From Streptomyces beigongshangae (GTDB taxonomy: Bacteria; Actinomycetota; Actinomycetes; Streptomycetales; Streptomycetaceae): a stretch of DNA of 64,000 nucleotides. The DNA is taken from positions 1-64,000 of the forward strand of contig NZ_JAHKJW010000016.1 in assembly GCF_019710745.1 (NCBI RefSeq), given 5' to 3'. The notes beneath the pieces are model-generated. The model was given only the letters and a program-made list of their open reading frames with translations, was not told the DNA's origin and did not search any database. Every line of letters begins with the position of its first letter. The first letter of the stretch is position 1. Of the stretch, positions 1-7,592 are shown piece after piece. Made by a program: the position numbers and the translations under genes.

Positions 1-813
1 CAGGCGGGCGAGCGCCGCGTCGAGGTCCTCGTACGCGAGGTCGCGCAGGAAGGGCACGCCGAGCTGCCGGGCGCCCTCCTCGCAGCCCTCCCGACGCTCC
101 GCGTACGCGCCGTCGCCCAGCGCGTGCTTGACGCGGCTGTCGACGACGAGGAGCTGCAATCCCTGGGCGGGGAGGTCGAAGGGGACCTGCCGGATCGACA
201 GGTCGCGGCAGTCGAGGTGCAGGGCGTGGCCCTCGGTGCAGCAGGCGGACGCCGTCTGGTCCATGACCCCGCAGGGCACGCCCACGAAGTCGTTCTCCGC
301 GCGCTGCGCGACCCGGGCCAGCTCGGGCCCGGTGAGGCCGAGCCCGAACAGGTCGTTCAGGGCCAGGGCCGTCACCACCTCCAGCGCCGCCGAGGAGGAC
401 AGGCCCGCTCCCGTCGGAACGGTCGAGGCGAGGTGGACGTCCGCGCCCGTGACGGCGTGTCCGGCCTCGCGCAGGACCCAGACGACCCCGGCGGGGTAGG
501 CCGCCCAGCTGGTGTTCGTCAGCGGTGCGAGGCCGTCGACGTGCAGTTCGACGACCGGGCCCTCGATGTCGGCCGAGTGCAGCCGCAGCACGCCGTCGTC
601 GCGGCGCGAGACCGCCGCCACCGCCGTGTGCGGCAGCGCGAGCGGCATGACGAAGCCCTCGTTGAAGTCGGTGTACTCGCCGATCAGGTTGACGCGGCCG
701 GGGGCCGCCCAGATGCCCTCGGGAGCCGTCCCGTACAGCCGCTCGAAGCCGCCGCGGACCCGCTCGGCCGCCTGTTCCGCCCTCACCGGTTCCGTCGGTT
801 CCGTTGGTTCCAT
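1..813 (-). CDS. galK: Galactokinase (3' end outside window)
   Basis: GHMP-family kinase that phosphorylates galactose to galactose-1-phosphate, first step of the Leloir pathway, cytoplasmic. The N-terminal galactokinase signature PGRVNLIGEYTDFNEG lies near residue 37, and the ATP-binding GHMP motif PTGAGLSSSAALE lies near residue 120. The ATG at 813 overlaps the galE stop as TGATG, implying translational coupling. It is the last gene of galT-galE-galK. The C-terminal part, including the third GHMP motif, is cut by the window edge. The N-terminus has a small PTEPTEP repeat. Confidence 0.95.
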   Translation of the reverse strand, partial: MEPTEPTEPVRAEQAAERVRGGFERLYGTAPEGIWAAPGRVNLIGEYTDFNEGFVMPLALPHTAVAAVSRRDDGVLRLHSADIEGPVVELHVDGLAPLTNTSWAAYPAGVVWVLREAGHAVTGADVHLASTVPTGAGLSSSAALEVVTALALNDLFGLGLTGPELARVAQRAENDFVGVPCGVMDQTASACCTEGHALHLDCRDLSIRQVPFDLPAQGLQLLVVDSRVKHALGDGAYAERREGCEEGARQLGVPFLRDLAYEDLDAALARL

Positions 814-1826
814 CAGTTCCCCTCCGCCTTCGCGACGACGCCCTGCGCGGTGTCCTGCGCGGTGTTCTGCGCGGTGTTCTGCGCGAACTCCCACGCGTCC
901 GCGACGATTCCCGCGAGGTCCGCGCGGGACGGGTTCCAGCCCAGCCGCTCGCGGGCCGTGGCGGCGGAGGCGACGAGCACCGCCGGGTCGCCGGCCCTGC
1001 GCGGGGCCGCGACCTCGGGAATCGGGTGTCCGGTCACCTGCCGGACGGTCTCGATCACCTCGCGGACCGAGAAGCCGTTGCCGTTGCCGAGGTTGCAGAT
1101 CAGGTGCTCGCCCGGCCGCGCGGCGGCGACCGCCAGCAGGTGCGCCTCCGCGAGGTCGGCCACGTGGATGTAGTCGCGGATGCAGGTGCCGTCCGGCGTC
1201 GGGTAGTCGTCGCCGTAGACGGAGATGGCGTCGCGGCGGCCCTGGGCGACCTGGAGGACGAGCGGGATCAGGTGCGACTCGGGGTCGTGGCGCTCGCCGC
1301 AGGTGCCGTACGCGCCGGCCACGTTGAAGTAGCGCAGCGAGACGGCGGCCAGCCCGTGCGCGGCCGCCTCACCGGTGATCATGTGGTCGACGGCCAGCTT
1401 CGAGGCGCCGTACGGGTTGGTGGGGAGCGTCGGCGCGGTCTCGACGATCGGGGTGGTCTCCGGCTCGCCGTACGTCGCGGCCGTGGAGGAGAAGACCAGC
1501 GTGCGCACGCCCGCCTCGCGCATCGCCGCCAGCAGGGCCATCGTGCCGCCGACGTTGTTGTCCCAGTACTTCTCGGGCTTCACGACCGACTCGCCGACCT
1601 GCGAGAACGCCGCGAAGTGCAGCACGGCGTCGTAGGAGGCGTCCAGCCACTTGGCGGCGTCGCGGATGTCGCCCTCGACGAAGGCCGCGCCCGCCGGGAC
1701 GCCCTCGCGGAAGCCGGTGGAGAGGTTGTCGAGGACGGTCACCTCGTGCCCCGCCTCCAGCAGGTGCTGGGCGACCACCCCGCCCACATAACCCGCACCG
1801 CCGGTGACCAGGTACTTACCGCTCAT
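813..1826 (-). CDS. galE: UDP-glucose 4-epimerase
   Basis: Interconverts UDP-galactose and UDP-glucose using bound NAD, in the cytoplasm. It is a 337-residue extended short-chain dehydrogenase. The Rossmann motif VTGGAGYVGG is at the extreme N-terminus, with SSTAATYGEP and the catalytic YxxxK (YGASK) in mid-protein. The ATG at 1826 was chosen although the frame stays open upstream, because it gives the family's normal N-terminus (MSGKYLVTGG), is preceded by GAGGT, and overlaps the galT stop as ATGA. Middle gene of the gal operon. Confidence 0.96.
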   Translation of the reverse strand: MSGKYLVTGGAGYVGGVVAQHLLEAGHEVTVLDNLSTGFREGVPAGAAFVEGDIRDAAKWLDASYDAVLHFAAFSQVGESVVKPEKYWDNNVGGTMALLAAMREAGVRTLVFSSTAATYGEPETTPIVETAPTLPTNPYGASKLAVDHMITGEAAAHGLAAVSLRYFNVAGAYGTCGERHDPESHLIPLVLQVAQGRRDAISVYGDDYPTPDGTCIRDYIHVADLAEAHLLAVAAARPGEHLICNLGNGNGFSVREVIETVRQVTGHPIPEVAAPRRAGDPAVLVASAATARERLGWNPSRADLAGIVADAWEFAQNTAQNTAQDTAQGVVAKAEGN

Positions 1827-2884
1827 GAACTCGCTACCTCTCGCAGTCGCTGGGCCGCGGACTCCGGCGGCACGTCGTTGATGAAGACGTTCATGCCCGA
1901 CTCGGAACCCGCGAGGAACTTCAGCTTGCCCGACGTACGGCGGATGGTGAAAAGCTCCAGGTGGAGCGCGAAGTCCTCGCGCACCACACCGTCGAACTCC
2001 TCCAGCGCGCCGAACGGCGCCTGGTGCCACGCCGAGATGTACGGCGTCGCCGGCTCGCCCTCGCCGAAGATCCGGTCGAAGCGCCTCAGCAGTTCCAGGT
2101 AGACCTGGGGGAACTCCGCACGCGCGGCCTCGTCCAGGGCCAGCAGGTCCGGCACGCGGCGGCGCGGGTACAGGTGCACCTCGTAGGGCCAGTGCGCGGA
2201 GTACGGCACGAAGGCCGCCCAGTGCTCGGTCTCCAGGACGACCCGCTCACCGGCCAGCTCGCGCTCCAGGACGGCGTCGAAGAGGTTCTCGCCGCCCGTC
2301 CCCTCCTTGTGCGCCGCCAGCGAGCGGAGCATCAGGGCCGTCCGGGGCGTGGTGAAGGGGTAGGCGTAGATCTGCCCGTGCGGGTGCCCCAGGGTGACAC
2401 CGATCTCGGCGCCGCGGTTCTCGAAGCAGAACACCTGTTCCACCGCGGGCAGGTGGGACAGCTCGGCCGTGCGGTCGGTCCACGCCTCCAGGACCAGGCC
2501 CGCCTGCTCCTCCGTCAGGTCGGCGAAGGACGCGTCGTGGTTCGAGGTGAAGCAGACGACCTCGCAGCGTCCGGAGTCGCCGGCCAGCGACGGGAAGCGG
2601 TTCTCGAAGACCGCCACGTCGTACGAGGAGTCCGGGATCTCGCTGAGCCGGTCGCCCTCGGAGGGGCACAGCGGGCATTCGCCGGCCGGCGGGTGGTAGG
2701 TGCGGCCCTGGCGGTGCGAGGCGATGGCCACCGCGTCACCGAGCAGCGGGTCGCGCCGTACCTCCGATGTGGTGACCGTGCGGTCGAGCGGGCGCCGGTC
2801 CACCGCGTCGCGCACCGTGTCGTCGCGCAAGTCGTAGTAGATGAGCTCACGACCGTCGGCCAGCCGGGTCGAGGTCTTCTTCAC
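1823..2884 (-). CDS. galT: Galactose-1-phosphate uridylyltransferase
   Basis: Transfers UMP from UDP-glucose to galactose-1-phosphate. The protein has 353 residues. The catalytic histidine motif GHPHGQIYAYP lies near residue 165 and the zinc-ligand type motif CPLCPS near residue 71. The GTG start at 2884 follows GGGGAG. It is the first gene of galT-galE-galK, all linked by 4-5 base stop/start overlaps, and is transcribed away from the symporter gene. The upstream region carries repeated GTTTGAT-like heptamers, so galactose or carbon-source control is likely. Confidence 0.96.
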   Translation of the reverse strand: MKKTSTRLADGRELIYYDLRDDTVRDAVDRRPLDRTVTTSEVRRDPLLGDAVAIASHRQGRTYHPPAGECPLCPSEGDRLSEIPDSSYDVAVFENRFPSLAGDSGRCEVVCFTSNHDASFADLTEEQAGLVLEAWTDRTAELSHLPAVEQVFCFENRGAEIGVTLGHPHGQIYAYPFTTPRTALMLRSLAAHKEGTGGENLFDAVLERELAGERVVLETEHWAAFVPYSAHWPYEVHLYPRRRVPDLLALDEAARAEFPQVYLELLRRFDRIFGEGEPATPYISAWHQAPFGALEEFDGVVREDFALHLELFTIRRTSGKLKFLAGSESGMNVFINDVPPESAAQRLREVASS

Positions 2885-3019
2885 GCCGGACTCCCCATCC
2901 CTACCGGATCACTACCGGAATCAAGACCAGTAAACAGAACCAAACACATCAAACCACAAATCCCCACGTATGTCCGCCCCTCAATCAAACAAAGAACACC
3001 AAAAAAGAAGTGAGCGAGT
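2885..3019 (-). promoter_or_regulatory. Divergent gal operon / symporter control region with GTTTGAT repeats
   Basis: Comparatively AT-rich intergenic region between galT and the symporter gene. On the minus strand the heptamer GTTTGAT occurs at 2990-2984 and 2954-2948, with a one-mismatch copy GTTTGGT at 2945-2939. Known background: the Streptomyces gal operon has a galactose-responsive promoter (galP1) with direct hexamer repeats upstream, and DeoR-type regulators in this genus bind GTTTGAT-like repeats. That these copies are the operator is inference. Confidence 0.6.
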
Positions 3020-4771
3020 ATGCAGACCCCCACATATCCAACCGCTGCTCCCCCCACGTACACGCCCACGCACGCACCCGCGCACCCGGTTGCGGAACTG
3101 CCCACGCATCTGGCCGCGGAGCTGCGGCTCCCCACCAACTGGCTCGACTACGCGATCCTGGCGATCTACTTCGTCGTCGTGCTCGGCATCGGGTTCGCCG
3201 CCCGCCGGTCGGTGAAGACCAGCCTCGACTTCTTCCTCTCCGGGCGGTCCCTGCCCGCCTGGGTGACCGGCCTCGCCTTCGTCGCCGCCAACCTCGGCGC
3301 CACCGAGATCCTCGGCATGGCCGCCAACAGCGCCCAGTACGGCGTCTACACCGTGCACTGGTACTGGATCGGCGCCATCCCCGCCATGGTCTTCCTGGGC
3401 CTGGTGATGATGCCCTTCTACTACGGGTCGAAGGTCAGGTCCGTCCCCGAGTTCCTGCTGCTGCGCTTCGACAGGGGCGCGCACCTGCTCAGCTCGGTGC
3501 TGTTCGCCTTCGCCGCGGTCCTCATCGCCGGGGTGAACCTCTACGCCCTCGCCATCGTCGTCGAGGCGCTGCTCGGCTGGCCGGAGTGGGTGTCGATCGT
3601 CGTCGCGGGCGCCTTCGTGCTCGGGTACATCACCCTCGGCGGCCTGTCGTCCGCGATCTACAACGAGGTGCTGCAGTTCTTCGTCATCCTCGCCGCGCTC
3701 ATCCCCCTCACGGTGCTCGGCCTGATGAAGGTCGGTGGCTGGGACGGCCTGACCGACTCGCTCACCGCGAACCACGGCGGTGACTTCACCACGGCGTGGG
3801 GCGGCACCGGCATCGGCAGCGACAACCCGCTCGGCGCCAACTGGCTCACCATCGTCCTCGGCCTCGGCTTCGTGCTCTCCTTCGGCTACTGGACGACCAA
3901 CTTCGCCGAGGTGCAGCGCGCCCTGTCCGCGAAGAACCTGTCCGCGGCCCAGCGCACCCCGCTGATCGCCGCGTTCCCCAAGATCTTCATCGTCTTCATC
4001 GTGATGATCCCGGGCCTCGTCGCAGCCGTGCTCGTGCCGAAGATCGGAACGGCCGGCTCCGACCTCCAGTACAACGACGCGATCCCGTACCTGATGGAGG
4101 ACCTGCTCCCCAACGGGGTCCTCGGCATCGCGGTGACGGGGCTGCTGGCGGCGTTCATGGCGGGCATGGCGGCCAACATCTCCTCCTTCAACACCGTCTT
4201 CACCAACGACATCTGGGGCAAGTACGTGAAGCGGGACGAGGAGGACGCGTACTACGTGCGCTTCGGCCGCCTCATCACGGCGATCGGCGTGCTGGCGTCG
4301 ATCGGCACGGCGTTCCTGGCCTCGTCCTTCTCGAACATCATGAGCTACCTCCAGACGCTGTTCTCCTTCTTCAACGTGCCGATGTTCGTCGTGTTCATCG
4401 TCGGCATGTTCTGGAAGCGCGCGTCCATGAAGTCCGGGTTCTGGGGGCTGCTGGCCGGCACCACGGCCGCGATGGTCAACTACTTCGTCCTGTACAAGCA
4501 GGACATCATCGGCATCCCCTCCGACCAGGGCGCCAACTTCGTCTCCGCCATCGCCGGGTTCGTGGCCGGCGCGGTGGTCATGGTCGCCGTCTCGCTCTTC
4601 ACCGCGCCGAAATCGGAGGCGGAGCTGCGGGGGCTGGTGTACGGGACGAGCTCGCCCGGCATGGAGGAACCGGCCGGCGAGGGCGACGACGCCTGGTACC
4701 GCAGGCCGGCGCTGCTCGGCTGGGGCGCCGTCGTCCTGGCCGCCCTCTGCTACATCCCCTTCTCCTTCTGA
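3020..4771 (+). CDS. Sodium:solute symporter (SSF/SGLT family), probable sugar importer
   Basis: 583-residue polytopic membrane protein with about 13-14 hydrophobic segments after a hydrophilic Pro/Thr-rich N-terminus of about 38 residues. SSF hallmarks are the GRSLPAWVTGLAFVAANLGA stretch near residue 75 and the GGLSSAIYNEVLQFFVI region near residue 212, which matches the SGLT signature. The family couples Na+ entry to uptake of sugars, amino acids or carboxylates. Divergence from galT across a shared control region suggests galactose or a galactoside as substrate; that is inference. A small membrane protein follows 35 bases downstream. Confidence 0.88.
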   Translation: MQTPTYPTAAPPTYTPTHAPAHPVAELPTHLAAELRLPTNWLDYAILAIYFVVVLGIGFAARRSVKTSLDFFLSGRSLPAWVTGLAFVAANLGATEILGMAANSAQYGVYTVHWYWIGAIPAMVFLGLVMMPFYYGSKVRSVPEFLLLRFDRGAHLLSSVLFAFAAVLIAGVNLYALAIVVEALLGWPEWVSIVVAGAFVLGYITLGGLSSAIYNEVLQFFVILAALIPLTVLGLMKVGGWDGLTDSLTANHGGDFTTAWGGTGIGSDNPLGANWLTIVLGLGFVLSFGYWTTNFAEVQRALSAKNLSAAQRTPLIAAFPKIFIVFIVMIPGLVAAVLVPKIGTAGSDLQYNDAIPYLMEDLLPNGVLGIAVTGLLAAFMAGMAANISSFNTVFTNDIWGKYVKRDEEDAYYVRFGRLITAIGVLASIGTAFLASSFSNIMSYLQTLFSFFNVPMFVVFIVGMFWKRASMKSGFWGLLAGTTAAMVNYFVLYKQDIIGIPSDQGANFVSAIAGFVAGAVVMVAVSLFTAPKSEAELRGLVYGTSSPGMEEPAGEGDDAWYRRPALLGWGAVVLAALCYIPFSF

Positions 4772-4806
4772 CCTTCTCCTGCCGACGACCGGAGGGCCGA
4801 ATCCCC

Positions 4807-5151
4807 ATGTCCACCACTCCCGAACACCCCGAACGTCCTGAACACCCCGAACGCCACGGGTACTCCGAGCACGACGTCCACCGCGAGGTCACCGAACTGG
4901 AGGGCAGGTCGGCCACCGCGGCCCGGCTGTTCGACATCCGCCGCATCATCGGCGGCCTCTTCGTGGTCTACGGGGTCATCGTGACGATCGCCGGGTTCGC
5001 CGCGTCCGACGCCGACATCGACAAGGCGGAGGGCGTCAACATCAACCTCTGGACGGGCCTGGCCATGCTGGCCCTCGGTCTGTTCTTCCTGGCCTGGCTG
5101 TGGCTGCGCCCGGTCGTGCCCCCGGCACCGGCCGACGATCCGGCCGAGTAG
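4807..5151 (+). CDS. Small membrane protein accompanying the symporter
   Basis: 114-residue protein. The first ~45 residues are hydrophilic and start with a HPERPEHPER repeat. Two hydrophobic helices follow: IIGGLFVVYGVIVTIAGFA near residue 46 and TGLAMLALGLFFLAWLWL near residue 82. The ATG at 4807 follows GGAGGG. The stop is 54 bases before the serine hydrolase gene. Position directly behind the SSF gene suggests co-transcription and an accessory role; no enzymatic motif is visible. Confidence 0.8.
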   Translation: MSTTPEHPERPEHPERHGYSEHDVHREVTELEGRSATAARLFDIRRIIGGLFVVYGVIVTIAGFAASDADIDKAEGVNINLWTGLAMLALGLFFLAWLWLRPVVPPAPADDPAE

Positions 5152-5167
5152 CCACCGCGGCAAAAAA

Positions 5168-5184
5168 AGGGGGGAAATCCCCCG
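5168..5184 (+). terminator. Short G6/C5 hairpin after A tract
   Basis: GGGGGG-AAAT-CCCCC hairpin preceded by seven A residues, between the symporter operon and the serine hydrolase gene. Short stem; could attenuate rather than terminate. Confidence 0.35.
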
Positions 5185-5205
5185 CGGGAAGGTACGGTCC
5201 GCCGG

Positions 5206-6534
5206 ATGGCCGTCCGGTACGCGCGTTCCTACGGTTGGTCCATGCCGATCATCCGCAGCACGCGTACCGGCCGCCGTCCCCGGACCGTCCGGACCATCCG
5301 AACTGTCCGGAGCATTCGAACCGTCCGGGCCGGGGGCCGGGCGGCCTCCGCCGCCTCGGTCACCGTCCTCGCGCTCCTCGCCGCCCTCGCTCCGGCGCAC
5401 GTCTCGACGGCCGGCACCGGCACCGGCGGCGGCGGCGGCAACACCGGACAGCCGTCCCCCGTGCAGTCGTTGCAGCGGGACGCCGACGCGCTGCGCGACG
5501 CCGGGGTGACGGGTGTGTCCGTGCGGCTGGAGACCCCGGCCGGGGTACGCACCGTGCGCAGCGGCGTCGGGAACCTCCGCACCGGGACGCCCGTGCCCCG
5601 CGACGGGTACCTGCGGATCGGCAGCACCACGAAGACGTACGTGGCGACCGTGCTGCTGCAACTGGCCGGCGAGGGGCGGCTGTCGCTCGACGACACCGTG
5701 GAGCAGTGGCTGCCGGAGGTGGTCCGGGGCCACGGGAACGACGGCCGCCGGATCACCCTGCGCCACCTCCTCCAGCACACCAGCGGGCTGCCCGAGTACG
5801 TCCAGGACGTCGTCCCCGACCTCAGCGCCGCCGGGTACCACGAGCATCGCGGGACCACCTACACCTCGGAGCAGCGCGTGGCGTTCGCCATGACGCATCC
5901 GCCGTCCTTCGCCCCCGGGGCGGGCTGGGAGTACTCCAACACCAACTACATCCTGGCGGGCCTGGTGATCGAGGCGGTCACCGGCCGGTCCTGGGACCGG
6001 GAGGTCCACGCCAGGATCCTGCGCCCGCTCGGACTCACCCGCACCGTCACACCGGGCGACGACCCGTCCCTGCCGCGCCCCCATGCCCGTAACTACCAGC
6101 AGTTCGAGCCGGCCGGTCCGATGACCGACACCACCCTCGCCTACCTGCCGTTCGACGGGGACGCCGACGGGTCGGTCCTCGCCACGGCCGCGGACACGAA
6201 CGCGTTCTTCCGGGCGCTGCTGGGCGGGAGACTGCTGGCTCCCGCGCAACTCGCCGAGCTGCGGAGGACGATCGCCCTGCCCGACCGCCCCGGGGAAGTA
6301 CCCGGCTCGCGTGACGGGCTGGGGATCTTCCGGACCCCGCTGTCCTGCGGCGGCGGCTACTGGGGCCACAGCGGCAGCAGCTTCGGCGCCCTGGCCTTCC
6401 CCGCGGTCACCGACGACGGCCGGACCGCGATCACGGTCTCCGCCCACAGCCGCCCCGGTGACGAGGAGACCGCCGTACGCCAGCTGCGGGGCATCACGGA
6501 CCTGATCGACCACGCGCTCTGCGCCACCGGGTGA
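5206..6534 (+). CDS. Secreted serine hydrolase, beta-lactamase / DD-carboxypeptidase fold
   Basis: 442 residues. The N-terminus is Arg-rich with an RTVRTIRTVRSIRTVR repeat, followed by a hydrophobic export segment (AASVTVLALLAALAPAHVSTA) and a Gly-rich linker. Catalytic motifs of the class C / serine carboxypeptidase clan are visible: SxxK as IGSTTKTYVATVL, YxN as EYSNTNYILAG, and a C-terminal HxG as GHSGSSFG. Family members act on D-Ala-D-Ala peptides or esters; the substrate here is unknown. The ATG at 5206 has GGAAGG 12 bases upstream; an internal ATG at 5242 would remove part of the Arg repeat. The stop codon sits inside a perfect hairpin. Confidence 0.88.
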   Translation: MAVRYARSYGWSMPIIRSTRTGRRPRTVRTIRTVRSIRTVRAGGRAASAASVTVLALLAALAPAHVSTAGTGTGGGGGNTGQPSPVQSLQRDADALRDAGVTGVSVRLETPAGVRTVRSGVGNLRTGTPVPRDGYLRIGSTTKTYVATVLLQLAGEGRLSLDDTVEQWLPEVVRGHGNDGRRITLRHLLQHTSGLPEYVQDVVPDLSAAGYHEHRGTTYTSEQRVAFAMTHPPSFAPGAGWEYSNTNYILAGLVIEAVTGRSWDREVHARILRPLGLTRTVTPGDDPSLPRPHARNYQQFEPAGPMTDTTLAYLPFDGDADGSVLATAADTNAFFRALLGGRLLAPAQLAELRRTIALPDRPGEVPGSRDGLGIFRTPLSCGGGYWGHSGSSFGALAFPAVTDDGRTAITVSAHSRPGDEETAVRQLRGITDLIDHALCATG

Positions 6535-6569
6535 ACCCACCCGCCGAGGGGACGGGTTCACCCGGTGGC
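6523..6569. terminator. Perfect 16-bp hairpin terminator overlapping a stop codon
   Basis: Arms 6523-6538 (GCCACCGGGTGAACCC) and 6554-6569 are exact inverted complements. The TGA of the serine hydrolase (6532-6534) lies inside the left arm. It separates two convergent genes, so it probably works in both directions. Confidence 0.85.
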
Positions 6570-6572
6570 GGC

Positions 6573-7277
6573 TCAGATCCCCTGGCCCGTGCCCGGTGCC
6601 GGGCGCGGGGACACCGGTCCCGCGCGGTCGAGCAGGCCCGTCCGGGCCGCCAGCGCGGCGGCCTCCAGCCGGGAGCCCACACCCAGTTTCATCAGGACCC
6701 GCTGCACATGCGTGCGCGCGGTGCTCGGCGCTATGCCCATGCCGGCCGCGATGAGCCGGGTGTCCTCGCCGTCGGCCACCCGCACCAGCACCTCGACCTC
6801 CCGGGGCGTCAGCATCTGGAGCAGCCGCTGTCCCTCGTCGTCGGGTTGCGCGGCCGGGTTGAGGAGCTCGCCGAAGGCGCCCTGGAGGAGTTGCGGCGCC
6901 ACCGCGGCCTCCCCCGCGCGGGCCTTCATGATGGCCCGTTCGACCCCCTCTATCCGCTCGTCGTGCCGCACGTAACCGGAGGCGCCGGCCGCGAACGCGG
7001 CGGCGATCCCGCGCGGGTTGGGCACCGGTCCGAGGACCAGCACCGCGACCTGCGGCCGGTCTCTCTTGATCTTCACCACCGGGTCGAAGATGCCCGGTTC
7101 GGCCGGCGTGGCCGTGCCCATCAGGCACACCTCCGGCGCCCTCGTGATCACCAGTTCCGCCGCTCCCGCGGCGGGCGCGGCCGCGGCCAGCACGCGGTGC
7201 CCGCGCAGCTTCAGGGCCGAGGCCAGCGCCTCGGCGAGCAGTCGGTGGTCGTCGACCACCATGAGCCGCACTCCCAT
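6573..7277 (-). CDS. LuxR/NarL-type response regulator with degenerate receiver
   Basis: 234 residues. The receiver domain (~1-120) begins VRLMVVDDHRLLAEAL, keeping the acidic pair. The strand-3 phosphoacceptor Asp is replaced by Gly54 (CLMGTATP), and the conserved Lys region reads GASGYVRHDE, so the canonical Lys is also absent. The C-terminal LuxR HTH is normal: LTPREVEVLVRVADGEDTRLIAAGMGIAPSTARTHVQRVLMKLG (described, not split). The ATG at 7277 was preferred over the TTG at 7304. No histidine kinase is adjacent, so it is an orphan, probably phosphorylation-independent regulator. Confidence 0.9.
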   Translation of the reverse strand: MGVRLMVVDDHRLLAEALASALKLRGHRVLAAAAPAAGAAELVITRAPEVCLMGTATPAEPGIFDPVVKIKRDRPQVAVLVLGPVPNPRGIAAAFAAGASGYVRHDERIEGVERAIMKARAGEAAVAPQLLQGAFGELLNPAAQPDDEGQRLLQMLTPREVEVLVRVADGEDTRLIAAGMGIAPSTARTHVQRVLMKLGVGSRLEAAALAARTGLLDRAGPVSPRPAPGTGQGI

Positions 7278-7453
7278 CGAGCCCAACCCCCCAGTCCCCC
7301 CCAAGGTCCTTCTGGTACTCCATGGACAGGAGCCCCCCGGCTCTCCATCCCCCGGAAGCTACACGCTTGTTCGACGTTGCGCTTCCCCTACTGGAGAGAA
7401 GTGCCCCGGTTTTCCGAAAATCCTCACATTCGCGAGCGATGGGGTCTATGGGA

Positions 7454-7485
7454 ACGGCTCCGCCCCTGAACAGGGGCGGAGCCGT
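7454..7485. terminator. 15-bp perfect hairpin terminator
   Basis: Arms ACGGCTCCGCCCCTG and its exact complement around a 2-base AA loop, between the beta-propeller gene and the response regulator gene. Confidence 0.85.
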
Positions 7486-7524
7486 GATCGACGGACGAAC
7501 GCTTGATCGGTGCACTACCCGACA

Positions 7525-7592
7525 GGCCGGCCGCCCGGCCACCCGGCCACCGGGCCGCCCGGTCACCGGGCCGCCCGGTCACCCGGTCACTC
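7525..7592. repeat. Degenerate GTGACCGGG tandem array covering a stop codon
   Basis: On the minus strand the end of the beta-propeller gene runs into repeated GTGACCGGG / GGCGGCCCG units that extend about 60 bases past the TGA at 7589-7587. The first units contain the stop codon itself. Confidence 0.7.

Noticed and set aside
4750..7566. Very long open frame (over 900 codons) on the minus strand
   Set aside because: It overlaps three well-supported genes, has Arg/Gly/Pro-rich random composition, and no domain; a by-product of high GC.
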